A stretch of 64,000 nt of DNA from contig NZ_JBPDVH010000001.1 in assembly GCF_051851555.1 (NCBI RefSeq), positions 1 to 64,000 of the forward strand, written 5' to 3'. The stretch's first letter is position 1. Each line of letters begins with the position of its first letter. Positions 14,627 through 24,467 of this stretch are shown here, piece by piece. Below the pieces are notes generated by a model, which made no database searches, was not told the origin of the DNA, and worked only from the letters and a program-made list of their open reading frames with translations. Source of the stretch: Lonepinella sp051851555 (GTDB lineage Bacteria > Pseudomonadota > Gammaproteobacteria > Enterobacterales > Pasteurellaceae). A program made the translations under genes and the position numbers.

Positions 14627-16897
14627 ATGACCACATTTCATGTATTAGGATTCCCTCGTGTTGGTGCAAAACGTGAACTTAAATTTGCACAGGAACGCTA
14701 CTGGCGTAAAGAATTAAGCGAGCAAGATTTATTAGATTTAGCCAAAGCCTTGCGTGAAAAAAATTGGCAACACCAAGCGGATGCCAATGCCGATTTCGTG
14801 GCAACTGGCGATTTCACGTTCTACGATCACATCTTAGATTTACAAGTGGCCACTGGCGCCATTCCTGCACGTTTCGGCTTTGATAGCCAGAATTTAACCT
14901 TAAGCCAATATTTTGAATTAGCACGGGGTAACAAAGATCAATTTGCGATTGAAATGACCAAATGGTTTGATACTAACTACCATTATTTAGTACCTGAATT
15001 TGCCAAAAACACCCAATTTAAAGCTAACCCCGCTCATTATGTGAATCAGTATCGTGAGGCAGTGGCGAAAGGACATAAAGCCAAACCTGTGATTGTTGGC
15101 CCATTAACATTCCTTTGGTTAGGGAAAGAAAAAGGCGAAACCTTTAATCGCTTTGATTTATTGAAAGATTTAGTGCCAGTTTATCAACAAATTTTAACCG
15201 CACTTGCCAACGAGGGCGCCGAATGGATTCAAATTGATGAACCAGCATTAGCCTTAGATTTACCACAAGCATGGATCAACGCATTCCAATCTGTGTATGC
15301 GGAATTAAGCCAAGTTAAAGCGAAAATTTTATTAGCCACTTACTTCGGTTCTGTGGCAGAACATGCGCCATTATTGAAAGCCTTGCCAGTGGCAGGTTTA
15401 CACCTGGATTTAGTACGTGCACCAGAACAATTAGCCGCTTTCACCGATTATAACAAAGTGCTTTCTGCGGGCGTAATTGACGGTCGTAACATTTGGCGTG
15501 CGAATTTAAACAGCGTGCTTGATGTGTTAGAACCATTAAAAGCAAAATTAGCGGATCGTTTATGGATTGCCCCAAGCTGTTCATTATTGCACACGCCTTA
15601 TGATTTGAGCGTAGAAACCCAATTACAAGCGAACAACCCTGATCTTTATTCTTGGTTAGCGTTCACCTTACAAAAAGTGGAAGAATTAAACGTATTAAAA
15701 CAAGCGTTAAACAATGGCCGTGCGTCAGTGCAAGCCCAATTAGGCGCCAGCCAAGCGGCGGCTGATGCTCGTGCGAACAGCAAAGTGATCCACAAAGCGG
15801 AAGTGGCAGCACGTTTAGCCAATCTTCCAGCCAATGCGGATCAACGTAAATCGCCATTCGCAGAGCGTATTGCTAAACAAAATGCGTGGTTAAATTTACC
15901 CTTATTGCCGACCACCAACATCGGTTCATTCCCACAAACCAGCGAAATCCGTCACGCACGTGCCAGTTTCAAAAAAGGCGAATTATCGTTAGCCGATTAT
16001 GAAACAGCAATGAAAAAAGAAATCGAATATGTGGTGCGTAAACAAGAAGAATTAGACTTAGATGTGTTGGTGCACGGTGAGGCAGAACGTAACGACATGG
16101 TGGAATACTTTGGCGAATTATTAGACGGTTTTGCATTCACTAAATTCGGTTGGGTGCAAAGCTACGGTTCACGTTGTGTGAAACCACCTGTGATTTTCGG
16201 TGATGTCACCCGTCCAGAGCCAATGACCGTACGTTGGTCACAATATGCGCAAAGCCTGACCCAAAAAGTGATGAAAGGGATGTTGACTGGTCCTGTTACT
16301 ATTCTGCAATGGTCATTCGTGCGTAACGATATTCCACGTTCAACCGTATGTAAACAAATCGGTGTGGCCTTGTCTGACGAAGTATTAGACTTAGAAAAAG
16401 CAGGCATCAAAGTGATTCAAATCGACGAACCTGCCATTCGTGAGGGCTTGCCACTTAAACGTGCGGACTGGGATGCCTATTTACAATGGGCAGGCGAGGC
16501 GTTCCGCTTGAGCTACATGGGCGTGGCAGACGATACGCAAATCCACACTCACATGTGTTACTCTGAATTTAACGACATCTTACCTGCCATTGCAGGCTTA
16601 GATGCTGACGTAATCACCATTGAAACCTCACGCTCTGATATGGAATTATTAACCGCCTTTGGCGATTTCCACTATCCAAACGACATTGGTCCAGGTGTAT
16701 ACGATATTCACAGCCCACGTGTGCCAACAGAGGCAGAAGTGGAACACTTGTTACGCAAAGCATTAAACGTAGTGCCAAAAGAACGTTTATGGGTTAACCC
16801 AGACTGCGGTTTAAAAACCCGTGGCTGGCCAGAAACTATCGCGCAATTAGAAGTGATGATGAACGTGACGAAAAAATTGCGTGCTGAATTAGCGTAA
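14627..16897 (+). CDS. metE: Cobalamin-independent methionine synthase MetE
   Basis: A 756-residue enzyme that makes methionine by moving a methyl group from methyltetrahydrofolate polyglutamate to homocysteine. It is full length, with two TIM-barrel halves; the C-terminal half has the zinc ligands in IHTHMCYSEF (His and Cys), an acidic ligand further on in ITIETSRSDM, and Cys in NPDCGLKTRGW. MetE is zinc-dependent, which is notable next to a zinc-limitation locus. A TAGGAG ribosome site lies seven bases before the ATG. MetJ boxes and a possible MetR site lie upstream. Confidence 0.97.
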   Translation: MTTFHVLGFPRVGAKRELKFAQERYWRKELSEQDLLDLAKALREKNWQHQADANADFVATGDFTFYDHILDLQVATGAIPARFGFDSQNLTLSQYFELARGNKDQFAIEMTKWFDTNYHYLVPEFAKNTQFKANPAHYVNQYREAVAKGHKAKPVIVGPLTFLWLGKEKGETFNRFDLLKDLVPVYQQILTALANEGAEWIQIDEPALALDLPQAWINAFQSVYAELSQVKAKILLATYFGSVAEHAPLLKALPVAGLHLDLVRAPEQLAAFTDYNKVLSAGVIDGRNIWRANLNSVLDVLEPLKAKLADRLWIAPSCSLLHTPYDLSVETQLQANNPDLYSWLAFTLQKVEELNVLKQALNNGRASVQAQLGASQAAADARANSKVIHKAEVAARLANLPANADQRKSPFAERIAKQNAWLNLPLLPTTNIGSFPQTSEIRHARASFKKGELSLADYETAMKKEIEYVVRKQEELDLDVLVHGEAERNDMVEYFGELLDGFAFTKFGWVQSYGSRCVKPPVIFGDVTRPEPMTVRWSQYAQSLTQKVMKGMLTGPVTILQWSFVRNDIPRSTVCKQIGVALSDEVLDLEKAGIKVIQIDEPAIREGLPLKRADWDAYLQWAGEAFRLSYMGVADDTQIHTHMCYSEFNDILPAIAGLDADVITIETSRSDMELLTAFGDFHYPNDIGPGVYDIHSPRVPTEAEVEHLLRKALNVVPKERLWVNPDCGLKTRGWPETIAQLEVMMNVTKKLRAELA

Positions 16898-16909
16898 GAT
16901 TTCGTTGAA

Positions 16910-16942
16910 TGAAAAGCCCTGTAAAAATACAGGGCTTTTTTT
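16910..16942 (+). terminator. metE terminator
   Basis: AAAAGCCCTGTA and TACAGGGCTTTT pair into a stable stem with a small A-rich loop, followed by a T run. It separates metE from the TPP riboswitch downstream. Confidence 0.9.
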
Positions 16943-16970
16943 GTTGATTATTTTTTGTTACACTCAAAAC

Positions 16971-17051
16971 CCTAGTCGGGGTGCTTTTTCATCAAGAGCT
17001 GAGAAGATACCCGTTGAACCTGAAACAGCTAATACTGCCGTAGGAAACTAA
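16971..17051 (+). ncRNA. TPP riboswitch (THI element)
   Basis: The conserved thi-box segments are present in order: GGGGTGC near the 5' end, GAGCTGAGA, TACCCGTTGAACCTGA, and AATACTGCCGTAGGAAACT. TAGT at the 5' end can pair with ACTA at the 3' end to close P1. The aptamer ends four bases before the tenA start, so TPP binding would control tenA directly. The only ribosome-site-like sequence, AGGA at 17042-17045, is inside the aptamer's conserved 3' strand. Confidence 0.93.
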
Positions 17052-17054
17052 ATT

Positions 17055-17720
17055 ATGATCTATAAAACTCATTTTATTCAAACCCTTATCCAACAAGCTC
17101 AACCTCACTGGCATGATTATGTTGAACATGATTTTGTGCAACAGCTCGGGCAAGGCACGCTACCAGTCAGCCGTTTTCAATATTATTTAAAGCAAGATTA
17201 TTTATACCTTTTCCACTACAATCGTGCCTTAGCCTTAGCGATATTTAAAGCGGAAAATTTTGAGCAAATGCGAGAAATTCATCAGGCCATTACGGTTTTA
17301 TTAGAAGAAATTCAATTACATATCGATTTCTGTCAAGAATGGGGAATTGCTGAACAAGACTTACAGAATCTTTCTGAAGATCCCGCTTGCGTGGCCTATA
17401 CTCGTTATGTACTAGATTGTGGTATCACGGGTGGACTTGCTGAACTTTATGCGGCTATTGCCCCTTGTGCTATTGGTTATGCGGAAATTGGCTTACGTTT
17501 AAAACAACAAAATAGCGCGCCCAATAATCCTTACCAAAAATGGATAGATGCTTACGCCGATGAAAGTTTTCAAACTGCGGTGGAAAAATATCAAGATTTT
17601 TTAACCGCACTTTGCCAAGATTTAAACCCAAAACAATTAGCCAATATTCAGCATATTTTCACCACAGCGACCCGAATGGAAGTGGCATTTTGGCAAATGG
17701 GGTTAGAAAATGGGGCGTAA
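17055..17720 (+). CDS. tenA: Aminopyrimidine aminohydrolase / thiaminase II TenA
   Basis: A 221-residue all-helical TenA-family protein. It releases the hydroxymethylpyrimidine moiety from degraded thiamine for salvage. Key residues are visible: Asp48 and Tyr51 in KQDYLYLFHYNRA, the catalytic Cys138 in IAPCAIGYAEIG, and Glu209 in TRMEVAFW. The TPP riboswitch directly upstream confirms a thiamine role. No thiM, thiD, thiE or transporter gene follows, so tenA stands alone here. It ends at a stem-loop terminator before the glycosyltransferases. Confidence 0.93.
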   Translation: MIYKTHFIQTLIQQAQPHWHDYVEHDFVQQLGQGTLPVSRFQYYLKQDYLYLFHYNRALALAIFKAENFEQMREIHQAITVLLEEIQLHIDFCQEWGIAEQDLQNLSEDPACVAYTRYVLDCGITGGLAELYAAIAPCAIGYAEIGLRLKQQNSAPNNPYQKWIDAYADESFQTAVEKYQDFLTALCQDLNPKQLANIQHIFTTATRMEVAFWQMGLENGA

Positions 17721-17765
17721 AAAATACAGAAAAAACACCGCACTTTTGCTAGCCCACCTGCATTT

Positions 17766-17797
17766 AAAGCGGAGATTTTAGGATCTCCACTTTTTTT
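17766..17797 (+). terminator. tenA terminator
   Basis: GGAGAT (17771-17776) and ATCTCC (17783-17788), extended by AAG and CTT, form a stem followed by seven T residues. It lies just before the phase-variable glycosyltransferase and implies that gene has its own promoter; TATAAT at 17802-17807 is a candidate -10. Confidence 0.8.
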
Positions 17798-17809
17798 ATT
17801 ATATAATCA

Positions 17810-18733
<924 letters not shown>

Positions 18734-18739
18734 TATTGT

Positions 18740-18745
18740 TATAAT
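18740..18745 (+). promoter_or_regulatory. Possible promoter (-10) for the second glycosyltransferase
   Basis: TATAAT lies in the 43-base gap between the two glycosyltransferase genes; a weak -35 (TTCAAC at 18717-18722) is 17 bases upstream. If real, the second gene is expressed independently of the first gene's repeat state. Confidence 0.4.
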
Positions 18746-18776
18746 GAACTATGAATTTTATTTTGAATCTTGATTT

Positions 18777-19595
18777 ATGTCTAACCAACCTCTCACTTTC
18801 GCAGTCATTACTGCCACTGTCGGTCGCCCAGCATTAGAGCGGACGATTCTTTCCGTGCAAAATCAAACTTATCCGTGCAAACACTATGTTTTTGTTGATG
18901 GCAAACAGTTTTGGGATAAAGTAAAACCGTTAGAAGAAAAATATCCTGATGTCGTTTTTACTTATTTACCGATGAACACTGGCGCAAACGGTGGCAGCAA
19001 TAGTCGAATTAATGCAACCGCCCCTTTTTTAGTCAAAGAAAATATAATTTGCTATCTTGATGATGATAACTGGTATGATGAAAATCATATTGAAAGTTTT
19101 GTGCCATTCTTTCACGAACATAGCGATTTGCATTATGCCTATCATTTAAGACGTTTATATGATGAAAACGGCGAATTTATCTGTGATGATAATTTTGATT
19201 CTATTGGCTTTTGGAAAATGGGCCGACCAAATTACATTGATGAAGAAGGAAATTCATATACGTTAAATAGCAATTTCTTTGTGGATACGAATTGTTATGC
19301 GATTAAGCGAAATATCGCCATAGCTATTGCTCAGGCATGGCATGATCACGATCGTGGTATTTTCAAACGCTTATCGCATGCGCCAAATTTAGTCGGCTGC
19401 AATACTGCCATAAGAACCGTGAATTATATTCCCCATCTTACATTTACCTTCTCCACAGGCAAAAAAATGACGCCTGAGACAAAAATGCAAAGAATATTAT
19501 GCTTGTTTTATGAAATGAATGCACAAAAGACAACCCAAAAAGATTGGCTTATTCCCACTTTGTATAAAGATAAGCAGTTAATTCGGCTTAAATAA
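18777..19595 (+). CDS. GT-A glycosyltransferase, paralogue of the preceding gene
   Basis: A 272-residue family 2-like glycosyltransferase without repeats. Its first 115 residues are very close to the preceding gene: SVQNQTYPC, HYVFVDGKQFWDKVKPLEE, FTYLPMNTGANG and CYLDDDNWYD are shared. The C-terminal halves differ much more, so the acceptor or sugar is probably different. The two form a tandem pair by duplication. No strong ribosome site precedes the ATG. Likely acts in the cytoplasm on lipooligosaccharide or another surface glycan; donor and acceptor cannot be read from the sequence. Confidence 0.8.
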   Translation: MSNQPLTFAVITATVGRPALERTILSVQNQTYPCKHYVFVDGKQFWDKVKPLEEKYPDVVFTYLPMNTGANGGSNSRINATAPFLVKENIICYLDDDNWYDENHIESFVPFFHEHSDLHYAYHLRRLYDENGEFICDDNFDSIGFWKMGRPNYIDEEGNSYTLNSNFFVDTNCYAIKRNIAIAIAQAWHDHDRGIFKRLSHAPNLVGCNTAIRTVNYIPHLTFTFSTGKKMTPETKMQRILCLFYEMNAQKTTQKDWLIPTLYKDKQLIRLK

Positions 19596-19728
19596 GCGCT
19601 TTTATGGGGCGGCATAACAGGCAAAGATGCGTAGTTTATGCCGTTCAAACCTATCTCAAATTGGTAAACAACCAAAGTGCGGTGAAAAATTTCACCGAAA
19701 GACGGTATGTTATCGGTTAAATTATTGC

Positions 19729-19734
19729 TATAAT
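19729..19734 (+). promoter_or_regulatory. Extended -10 promoter for the 19769 gene
   Basis: TGCTATAAT carries an extended TGn motif before a perfect -10 TATAAT and lies 34 bases before the next start codon. A -35 is weak, as is common with extended -10 promoters. The 173-base gap also holds one uptake signal (AAAGTGCGGT) fused to a small palindrome GGTGAAAAATTTCACC. Confidence 0.5.
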
Positions 19735-19768
19735 CCGCACAATACTTTATTCCATCACGGTTTATTCA

Positions 19769-20371
19769 ATGAAATTTAAACTGATTTTAGGCTTATTATG
19801 CGGATTATTGCCCTCTGTTGTGTTAGCACAATGGAAATCTGTCGGCAAGGCAGATTATAACTGGGGGCCGTTTTTGGTGTATAGCATTACGCTGTCAACC
19901 GAAACGGGGCAATATCAAGAAAATCAACGTCCATTAATGCTGACATTTACTTTCGATAAGCAAGTTGAAGGGAAAAATTTTGCGGTGACGTTGGTGCGGG
20001 AAATGGAAAGTTTGAAACTGACGCAAGCGGATACATCCGTTTGGTTAAAAGAATTGCAACGTATTTTCCCTGACTTTTCGCCACAAGACCAACTGAGCTT
20101 TATTGCGTTAAAGGATAAAAGCTATTTTGTGCTAAATGATACGGTGTTAGATTATGAATTTGAGCCCGAATTTGCCCCAATTTTAACCGCAGTTTGGCTA
20201 TCTGATAAAACGAATTTTAGTAAAATGCGTGACATGTTGTTAAATCAACAAAATCTCGACAACGAAGAACCCAAAATAGAACGAGAAAACATTCCGTTAG
20301 ATGAAGAAAACATCAATCCGCAGTTGCCTCCGGAATACCCGTTAGATGAACAACCCGAAGTGGTGTCTTAA
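19769..20371 (+). CDS. Exported chalcone isomerase-like protein
   Basis: A 200-residue protein with a signal peptide (cleavage near residue 20, VVLA-QWKSVG). The mature sequence GKADYNWGPFLVYSITLSTETGQY, then RPLMLTFTFDKQVEGKNFAVTLVREME, resembles bacterial periplasmic chalcone isomerase-fold proteins, whose function is unknown. The last 35 residues are acidic and proline-rich (PLDEENINPQLPPEYPLDEQPE). It is monocistronic between its own promoter and a shared terminator. The fold assignment is by pattern memory and should be treated as moderate. Confidence 0.65.
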   Translation: MKFKLILGLLCGLLPSVVLAQWKSVGKADYNWGPFLVYSITLSTETGQYQENQRPLMLTFTFDKQVEGKNFAVTLVREMESLKLTQADTSVWLKELQRIFPDFSPQDQLSFIALKDKSYFVLNDTVLDYEFEPEFAPILTAVWLSDKTNFSKMRDMLLNQQNLDNEEPKIERENIPLDEENINPQLPPEYPLDEQPEVVS

Positions 20372-20379
20372 TTTTGCTA

Positions 20380-20405
20380 TCAGCCCTGTTTAACAGGGCT
20401 TTTTC
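20380..20405. terminator. Shared terminator between the 19769 gene and rimK
   Basis: AGCCCTGTT and AACAGGGCT form a stem followed by a T run. The rimK stop codon (20390-20392, minus strand) lies in the loop itself, so the convergent genes share one compact structure. Confidence 0.85.
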
Positions 20406-21307
20406 ATGGCATGATGATATTTTTGTTCTAACTGCATGATCATGGCCTGCGCAATATCCACACCGCTTGTTTTTTCAATTAATTCAAGACCGGGGCTAGC
20501 ATTGACTTCTAGCACCAATAAACCTTGTTCAGAACGAATTAAATCCACCCCTGCCACATCTAACCCCAAGGCTTTGGTCGCTTGAATAGCGATACTTTGC
20601 TGCGGTGGTGTGAGGGTGATTTTCTCGGCCAGTCCACCACGGTGGAAGTTGGCCCGAAACTCGCCTTGCTGTCCTTGACGTTGCATGCTAGCAACGACGG
20701 CTTCGCCAACAACAAAACAACGAATATCCATATTTTCTGCCTCTGCCACAAAATCTTGTAACAACGCCACCACATTAGCCTCTTTCAATGTTTCCAAAAT
20801 ACTCACCGCACTTTGTGCTTTTTCCGCCAACATCACGCCGATCCCTTGTGAGCCAGTGAGGGTTTTTAAAATCGTTGGGCTATCCATTTGTGCCACTGCT
20901 TGCTTGGCGGAAAATTCACAGCCAGCTAAACCGCTACTTGGTACTGCCACGCCCGCTTGTTGCAATAATTGCAGACTTTGCCATTTATCTCTAGCACGTA
21001 AAAAGGCCTGATCCTCATTTAAACACACCGCCCCCCGTGCGGTAAAATGACGTAACACGGCACAACCCATTTGAGTGCTTGCAATACCAAAACGAGGTAA
21101 CACCGCCTCATATTGAGGCAATAAACGAGGGGAGGCTTGCGCTGAATCTTGATAGTAAATAGCAAAGTGCGGTGCATTTGCGCTGAGTTTTAATAAACAA
21201 CGATTCGGATCGAGAATATCCATGGTATGTCCACGCTGTTCTGCGACTTCTTTTAAGCGTTGGCAACTGTATAAACGGGGTTCTCGGCATAGCATTAAAA
21301 TATTCAT
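20390..21307 (-). CDS. rimK: RimK-family ATP-grasp glutamate ligase
   Basis: A 305-residue ATP-grasp protein. The N-terminal pre-ATP-grasp part (LCREPRLYSCQRLKEVA) is followed by the ATP-binding region SPTILKTLTGSQGIGVMLAE and the metal-binding end GLLVLEVNASPGLELIEKTSGVDIA. RimK adds glutamates to the C-terminus of ribosomal protein S6. It is divergent from grxA, the classical enteric neighbour. An in-gene uptake signal (ACCGCACTTTG) lies near 20805. Confidence 0.9.
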   Translation of the reverse strand: MNILMLCREPRLYSCQRLKEVAEQRGHTMDILDPNRCLLKLSANAPHFAIYYQDSAQASPRLLPQYEAVLPRFGIASTQMGCAVLRHFTARGAVCLNEDQAFLRARDKWQSLQLLQQAGVAVPSSGLAGCEFSAKQAVAQMDSPTILKTLTGSQGIGVMLAEKAQSAVSILETLKEANVVALLQDFVAEAENMDIRCFVVGEAVVASMQRQGQQGEFRANFHRGGLAEKITLTPPQQSIAIQATKALGLDVAGVDLIRSEQGLLVLEVNASPGLELIEKTSGVDIAQAMIMQLEQKYHHAMKKPC

Positions 21308-21403
21308 AAGATTTTGGCGACTTAAGTATTAGAAAAAAACAATTTATATTTTTACTTAATTTCACGTAAAATACCACCACATTTAGTTAAAAAGGAAAAA
21401 ACG

Positions 21404-21670
21404 ATGTTTGTTAAAATTTATGGTCGTATGACTTGCCCATTTTGTGTGCGTGCAAAAACCTTAGCCGATAAACTTTCAACGGAAGTTGAGGAATTTAGCT
21501 ATGAATTTATTGATATTATCGAAAAAGACATGAGCAAAGAGGATATTGCCAAAGCCATTGGTGTCGCCGAAGTGAAAACCGTTCCACAAGTGGTGGTGGA
21601 TAACCAACCGATTGGCGGTTGCACAGATTTCCAAGCCTTTGCGCAACAAAAATTTGCCATTAGCCTGTAA
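21404..21670 (+). CDS. grxA: Glutaredoxin 1
   Basis: An 88-residue glutaredoxin with the redox site CPFC (Cys11, Cys14), the cis-proline motif KTVPQVVVD and the glutathione-binding IGGCTDF. The sequence is closest to the GrxA group. It reduces disulfides, including in ribonucleotide reductase, using glutathione. The ribosome site AAGGAAAA lies just upstream. Confidence 0.93.
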   Translation: MFVKIYGRMTCPFCVRAKTLADKLSTEVEEFSYEFIDIIEKDMSKEDIAKAIGVAEVKTVPQVVVDNQPIGGCTDFQAFAQQKFAISL

Positions 21671-21680
21671 TTTTTCCACA

Positions 21681-21717
21681 AAAAAACCTAGTGCATTAAC
21701 ACCGCACTAGGTTTTTT
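21681..21717. terminator. Bidirectional terminator between grxA and bamC
   Basis: AAAAAACCTAGTGC and GCACTAGGTTTTTT form a perfect 14-bp stem around a 9-base loop, with T runs on both strands. The 3' arm contains a truncated uptake signal (ACCGCACT). Confidence 0.92.
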
Positions 21718-21734
21718 ATTTAAACAATTTGCGA

Positions 21735-22745
21735 CTATTTAGATAACACTTTTTGTAGCGCTTGATACAAGGTTTGCGCTTTCTCGCCACTCAAGGCAAA
21801 TTTATCTTCATCGCTGAGCACCACGGCACTTTCATTGCCATAAGCACTGATTTGCATGGAATATTCGCCCTTTTCAAGATCAGGTTTCGTTAAGCCAAAA
21901 CGTGCCCATTCGGTATCATCAAGCGGTTTATATTTTAACAACGCATAACCTTTACCGGCCGTGGATTCTTTATATTCAAAACCGAGTTGCGGTAACGCTT
22001 GTTGTAATTTTTGCCATGCTTGACGGAAAGTAATATTCATTGCCAAAGCTGTATGTTGATTGCTGTCGGTCACAATAGCGGATTGTACTACACCGGCGGC
22101 CACATCAGCGGTCGCAACTTGTTGCTGCTGTTGACGATAAGCCGCATTCAGTTCACCGACTAATTGATTTAAACGATCTGAAGTATAACGTTCTTTATCT
22201 TTTACGGTTGGCGTAAAAATCACTTCATCACGTTTCATTTGCGCCAATGCCACTACTAACGCATTGGAATCGCTCGTGCCGACTTCCTCAATGATATAAC
22301 GTGCTTGTACATCACCGATATCATCAGCACGCCCCGTTTTCGCCCAATCAGTTTGCACCTGATTGCCCGAGGTGGTGAATGGAATGCCTTGCTCGGTTAA
22401 CAAACGTTTCACTTGCTGAATATTATAAACCGCTTTTTTCTCGGCAGGATAAACAATAGAAGAACGCTCACCATCAAATTGTGCCACGGAATTGCCAATA
22501 ATCGCCATCGGCGTAGATGGCGGACGAATATCAGTTCCATCCGTTTTCACCGTCACATTGGTGGGTAATTGATAGGTGTTTTCTTGCCCTAAAATCGTGA
22601 CGCCCCCCGTATCTAAGGTGGTGAACACGGGAATAATGCCACGTTTTTCATAACTGTCATTCGCCGTTTGCTTACTTTCATTACTGGTTGAGCAAGCTGT
22701 CACAGTGGCTAACACGGTGAATGCTAAAAGCCATTTTTTCATCAT
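21735..22745 (-). CDS. bamC: Outer membrane assembly lipoprotein BamC
   Basis: I start at the ATG at 22745 (MMKKWLLAF), behind an AAGGGA ribosome site, rather than the longer open frame; this gives 336 residues. A lipoprotein signal ends at Cys18 (TVTAC). The N-terminal unstructured part contains the BamD-binding stretch with RPPSTPMAIIGNS, followed by two helix-grip domains. BamC is an accessory subunit of the Bam complex that inserts outer-membrane proteins. It lies downstream of dapA as in many gamma-proteobacteria. Confidence 0.9.
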   Translation of the reverse strand: MMKKWLLAFTVLATVTACSTSNESKQTANDSYEKRGIIPVFTTLDTGGVTILGQENTYQLPTNVTVKTDGTDIRPPSTPMAIIGNSVAQFDGERSSIVYPAEKKAVYNIQQVKRLLTEQGIPFTTSGNQVQTDWAKTGRADDIGDVQARYIIEEVGTSDSNALVVALAQMKRDEVIFTPTVKDKERYTSDRLNQLVGELNAAYRQQQQQVATADVAAGVVQSAIVTDSNQHTALAMNITFRQAWQKLQQALPQLGFEYKESTAGKGYALLKYKPLDDTEWARFGLTKPDLEKGEYSMQISAYGNESAVVLSDEDKFALSGEKAQTLYQALQKVLSK

Positions 22746-22811
22746 CAATCCCTTTAAAAAGTTTTTGTAAAATATACCGCACTTATAGACCACAAAAACG
22801 GTAAAAAGTTT

Positions 22812-22840
22812 AGGGCTAATCAGATAGCCCTAAAGTGCGG
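22812..22840 (-). terminator. Attenuator-like stem-loop between dapA and bamC
   Basis: TTTAGGGCTA and TAGCCCTAAA (minus strand) pair around TCTGAT and are followed by CTTTTT. It lies in the 101-base gap between dapA and bamC with an uptake signal beside it, and would reduce read-through into bamC. Confidence 0.6.
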
Positions 22841-22846
22841 TGAAAA

Positions 22847-23740
22847 TTAAAGTAATTTTGCTTGTTGTAAGGCGGCTAATACTTTTGGTTGTGCCGTTTC
22901 ACTCAATACGGTTAATGGTAAACGTAAAACAGGTTGACTAATCAAGCCTAATTTATAGGCAGCCCATTTCACAGGAATCGGATTGCCCTCCACAAATAAA
23001 TCGTGATGTAAGGCCATTAAACGTTGATTAATTTGCTCCGCTTGCTCAAATTGGCCCGCTAATGCCAGTTCGCACATTTTCGCCATATCGGCAGCCGCCA
23101 AGTTATTGGTCACGGAAATCACACCTTGACCGCCTAATTTAATACTTTCTAAACCGGTCGCATCATCACCACTCAAGAAAATAAACTCTTCACCGGCTAA
23201 TTCTTTAATTTTACGTACTCGGCTCACATCACCTGTGGCCTCTTTAATCCCGACGATATTTTTAATTTTCGCTAAACGTCCCACGGTTTCTGGTTTCAAA
23301 TCGCTCCCCGTTCTGCCCGGTACGTTATACAAAATTTGCGGTAAATCCGTGCATTCAGCAATGGCTTTAAAATGTTGATACATCCCCTCTTGGGTCGGTT
23401 TATTATAATAAGGCACCACGGATAAACACCCCGCCACACCGCTGTTATTCAATAATTTGGTCATAGTGATGGCTTCTGCTGTGGCGTTGGCGCCAGCGCC
23501 CGCAATCACAGGAATACGGCCCGCAGCAAATTCGACTGTTTTCAAGATGGCTTTCAAATGTTCATCAGGAGTTAAGGTGGCAGATTCTCCGGTAGTGCCC
23601 ACCGATACGATGCCATGGGTGCCTGCCGCCACATGAAAATCCACTAATTTTTTTAACTCTGGATAATCGACTTCGCCGTGGCTATTCATGGGGGTAATGA
23701 GTGCAACAATACTGCCGTGAAATAAAGGTGTTAAAGACAT
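22847..23740 (-). CDS. dapA: 4-hydroxy-tetrahydrodipicolinate synthase
   Basis: The start is the ATG at 23740 (MSLTPLFHGSIVALITPM) with a GAGAGG ribosome site, giving 297 residues. DapA joins pyruvate and aspartate semialdehyde in the lysine and diaminopimelate pathway. The Schiff-base lysine is Lys166 in GIKEATG and the catalytic Tyr138 is in LYNVPGRTG; GTTGES (48-53) binds substrate. It is a complete (beta/alpha)8 enzyme and divergent from bcp. Confidence 0.96.
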   Translation of the reverse strand: MSLTPLFHGSIVALITPMNSHGEVDYPELKKLVDFHVAAGTHGIVSVGTTGESATLTPDEHLKAILKTVEFAAGRIPVIAGAGANATAEAITMTKLLNNSGVAGCLSVVPYYNKPTQEGMYQHFKAIAECTDLPQILYNVPGRTGSDLKPETVGRLAKIKNIVGIKEATGDVSRVRKIKELAGEEFIFLSGDDATGLESIKLGGQGVISVTNNLAAADMAKMCELALAGQFEQAEQINQRLMALHHDLFVEGNPIPVKWAAYKLGLISQPVLRLPLTVLSETAQPKVLAALQQAKLL

Positions 23741-23879
23741 AAAAACCTCTCGTGATATTTTGTTGATGTTTGCTTGATAAATTTCCTTTATCATTGCTAA
23801 AATAATCACAATTTGCAAGTAAGTTTTATTATTTTTGTGCAAAAATAATAAAATGAATCAAGATAGTAGGAATTTATTG

Positions 23880-24356
23880 ATGAATTTTTTAAAAATAGGT
23901 GCCATTGCACCGCAGTTTGCATTACAAAATCAACACGATGAAACCATTTGCCTGAGCGATTTTAAAGGTCAAAAAGTCTTGGTGTATTTTTATCCTAAAG
24001 CACTCACCCCAGGTTGTACCACGCAAGCCTGCGGTTTACGTGATGCCAAAGCGGAATTGGATAAACTCGGCGTGGTGATTTTTGGCATTAGCCCTGACAG
24101 CCCCAAAAAACTGGCGCAATTTGTAGAAAAGAAAGCACTCAATTTTGATCTGCTCGCCGATCCTGAACATCACATTGCTGAACAATTTGGCGTTTGGGGC
24201 GAGAAAAAATTTATGGGGCGCACCTATGACGGTATCCACCGCATTAGCTTTTTAATTGACGAACAAGGCAAGATTGAACAGGTGTTTGATAAATTCAAAA
24301 CGGGGGAACATCATCAGGTGGTGTTGGATTATTTATTAGCACATCACAAACACTAA
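23880..24356 (+). CDS. bcp: Thioredoxin-dependent peroxiredoxin Bcp
   Basis: The best start is the ATG at 23880 (MNFLKIGAIAPQF), giving 158 residues, with TAGGAA about nine bases upstream. It is an atypical two-cysteine peroxiredoxin: peroxidatic Cys46 and resolving Cys51 in TPGCTTQACGLRD. The C-terminal block FGVWGEKKFMGRTYDGIHRISFLID is almost the same as in E. coli Bcp. It reduces H2O2 and organic peroxides. Confidence 0.93.
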   Translation: MNFLKIGAIAPQFALQNQHDETICLSDFKGQKVLVYFYPKALTPGCTTQACGLRDAKAELDKLGVVIFGISPDSPKKLAQFVEKKALNFDLLADPEHHIAEQFGVWGEKKFMGRTYDGIHRISFLIDEQGKIEQVFDKFKTGEHHQVVLDYLLAHHKH

Positions 24357-24380
24357 AAAATATAAAATTTTTGTTAAAAA

Positions 24381-24423
24381 TTTGTGCTAGGTCACATTTT
24401 TTTATTTTAATTCGTTTTATAAT
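24381..24423 (+). promoter_or_regulatory. maeB promoter with CRP-like site
   Basis: TATAAT at 24418-24423 predicts a start site near 24430. TTTGT-GCTAGG-TCACA (24381-24396) matches the CRP consensus TGTGA-N6-TCACA at eight of ten bases and its centre is 41.5 bases upstream of that start, the class II activator position. The spacing makes the site more credible than the sequence alone. Confidence 0.5.
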
Positions 24424-24467
24424 AGAAAAATCGTTTTTTAATTCATCATTTCAAAAGGAAGTATATT

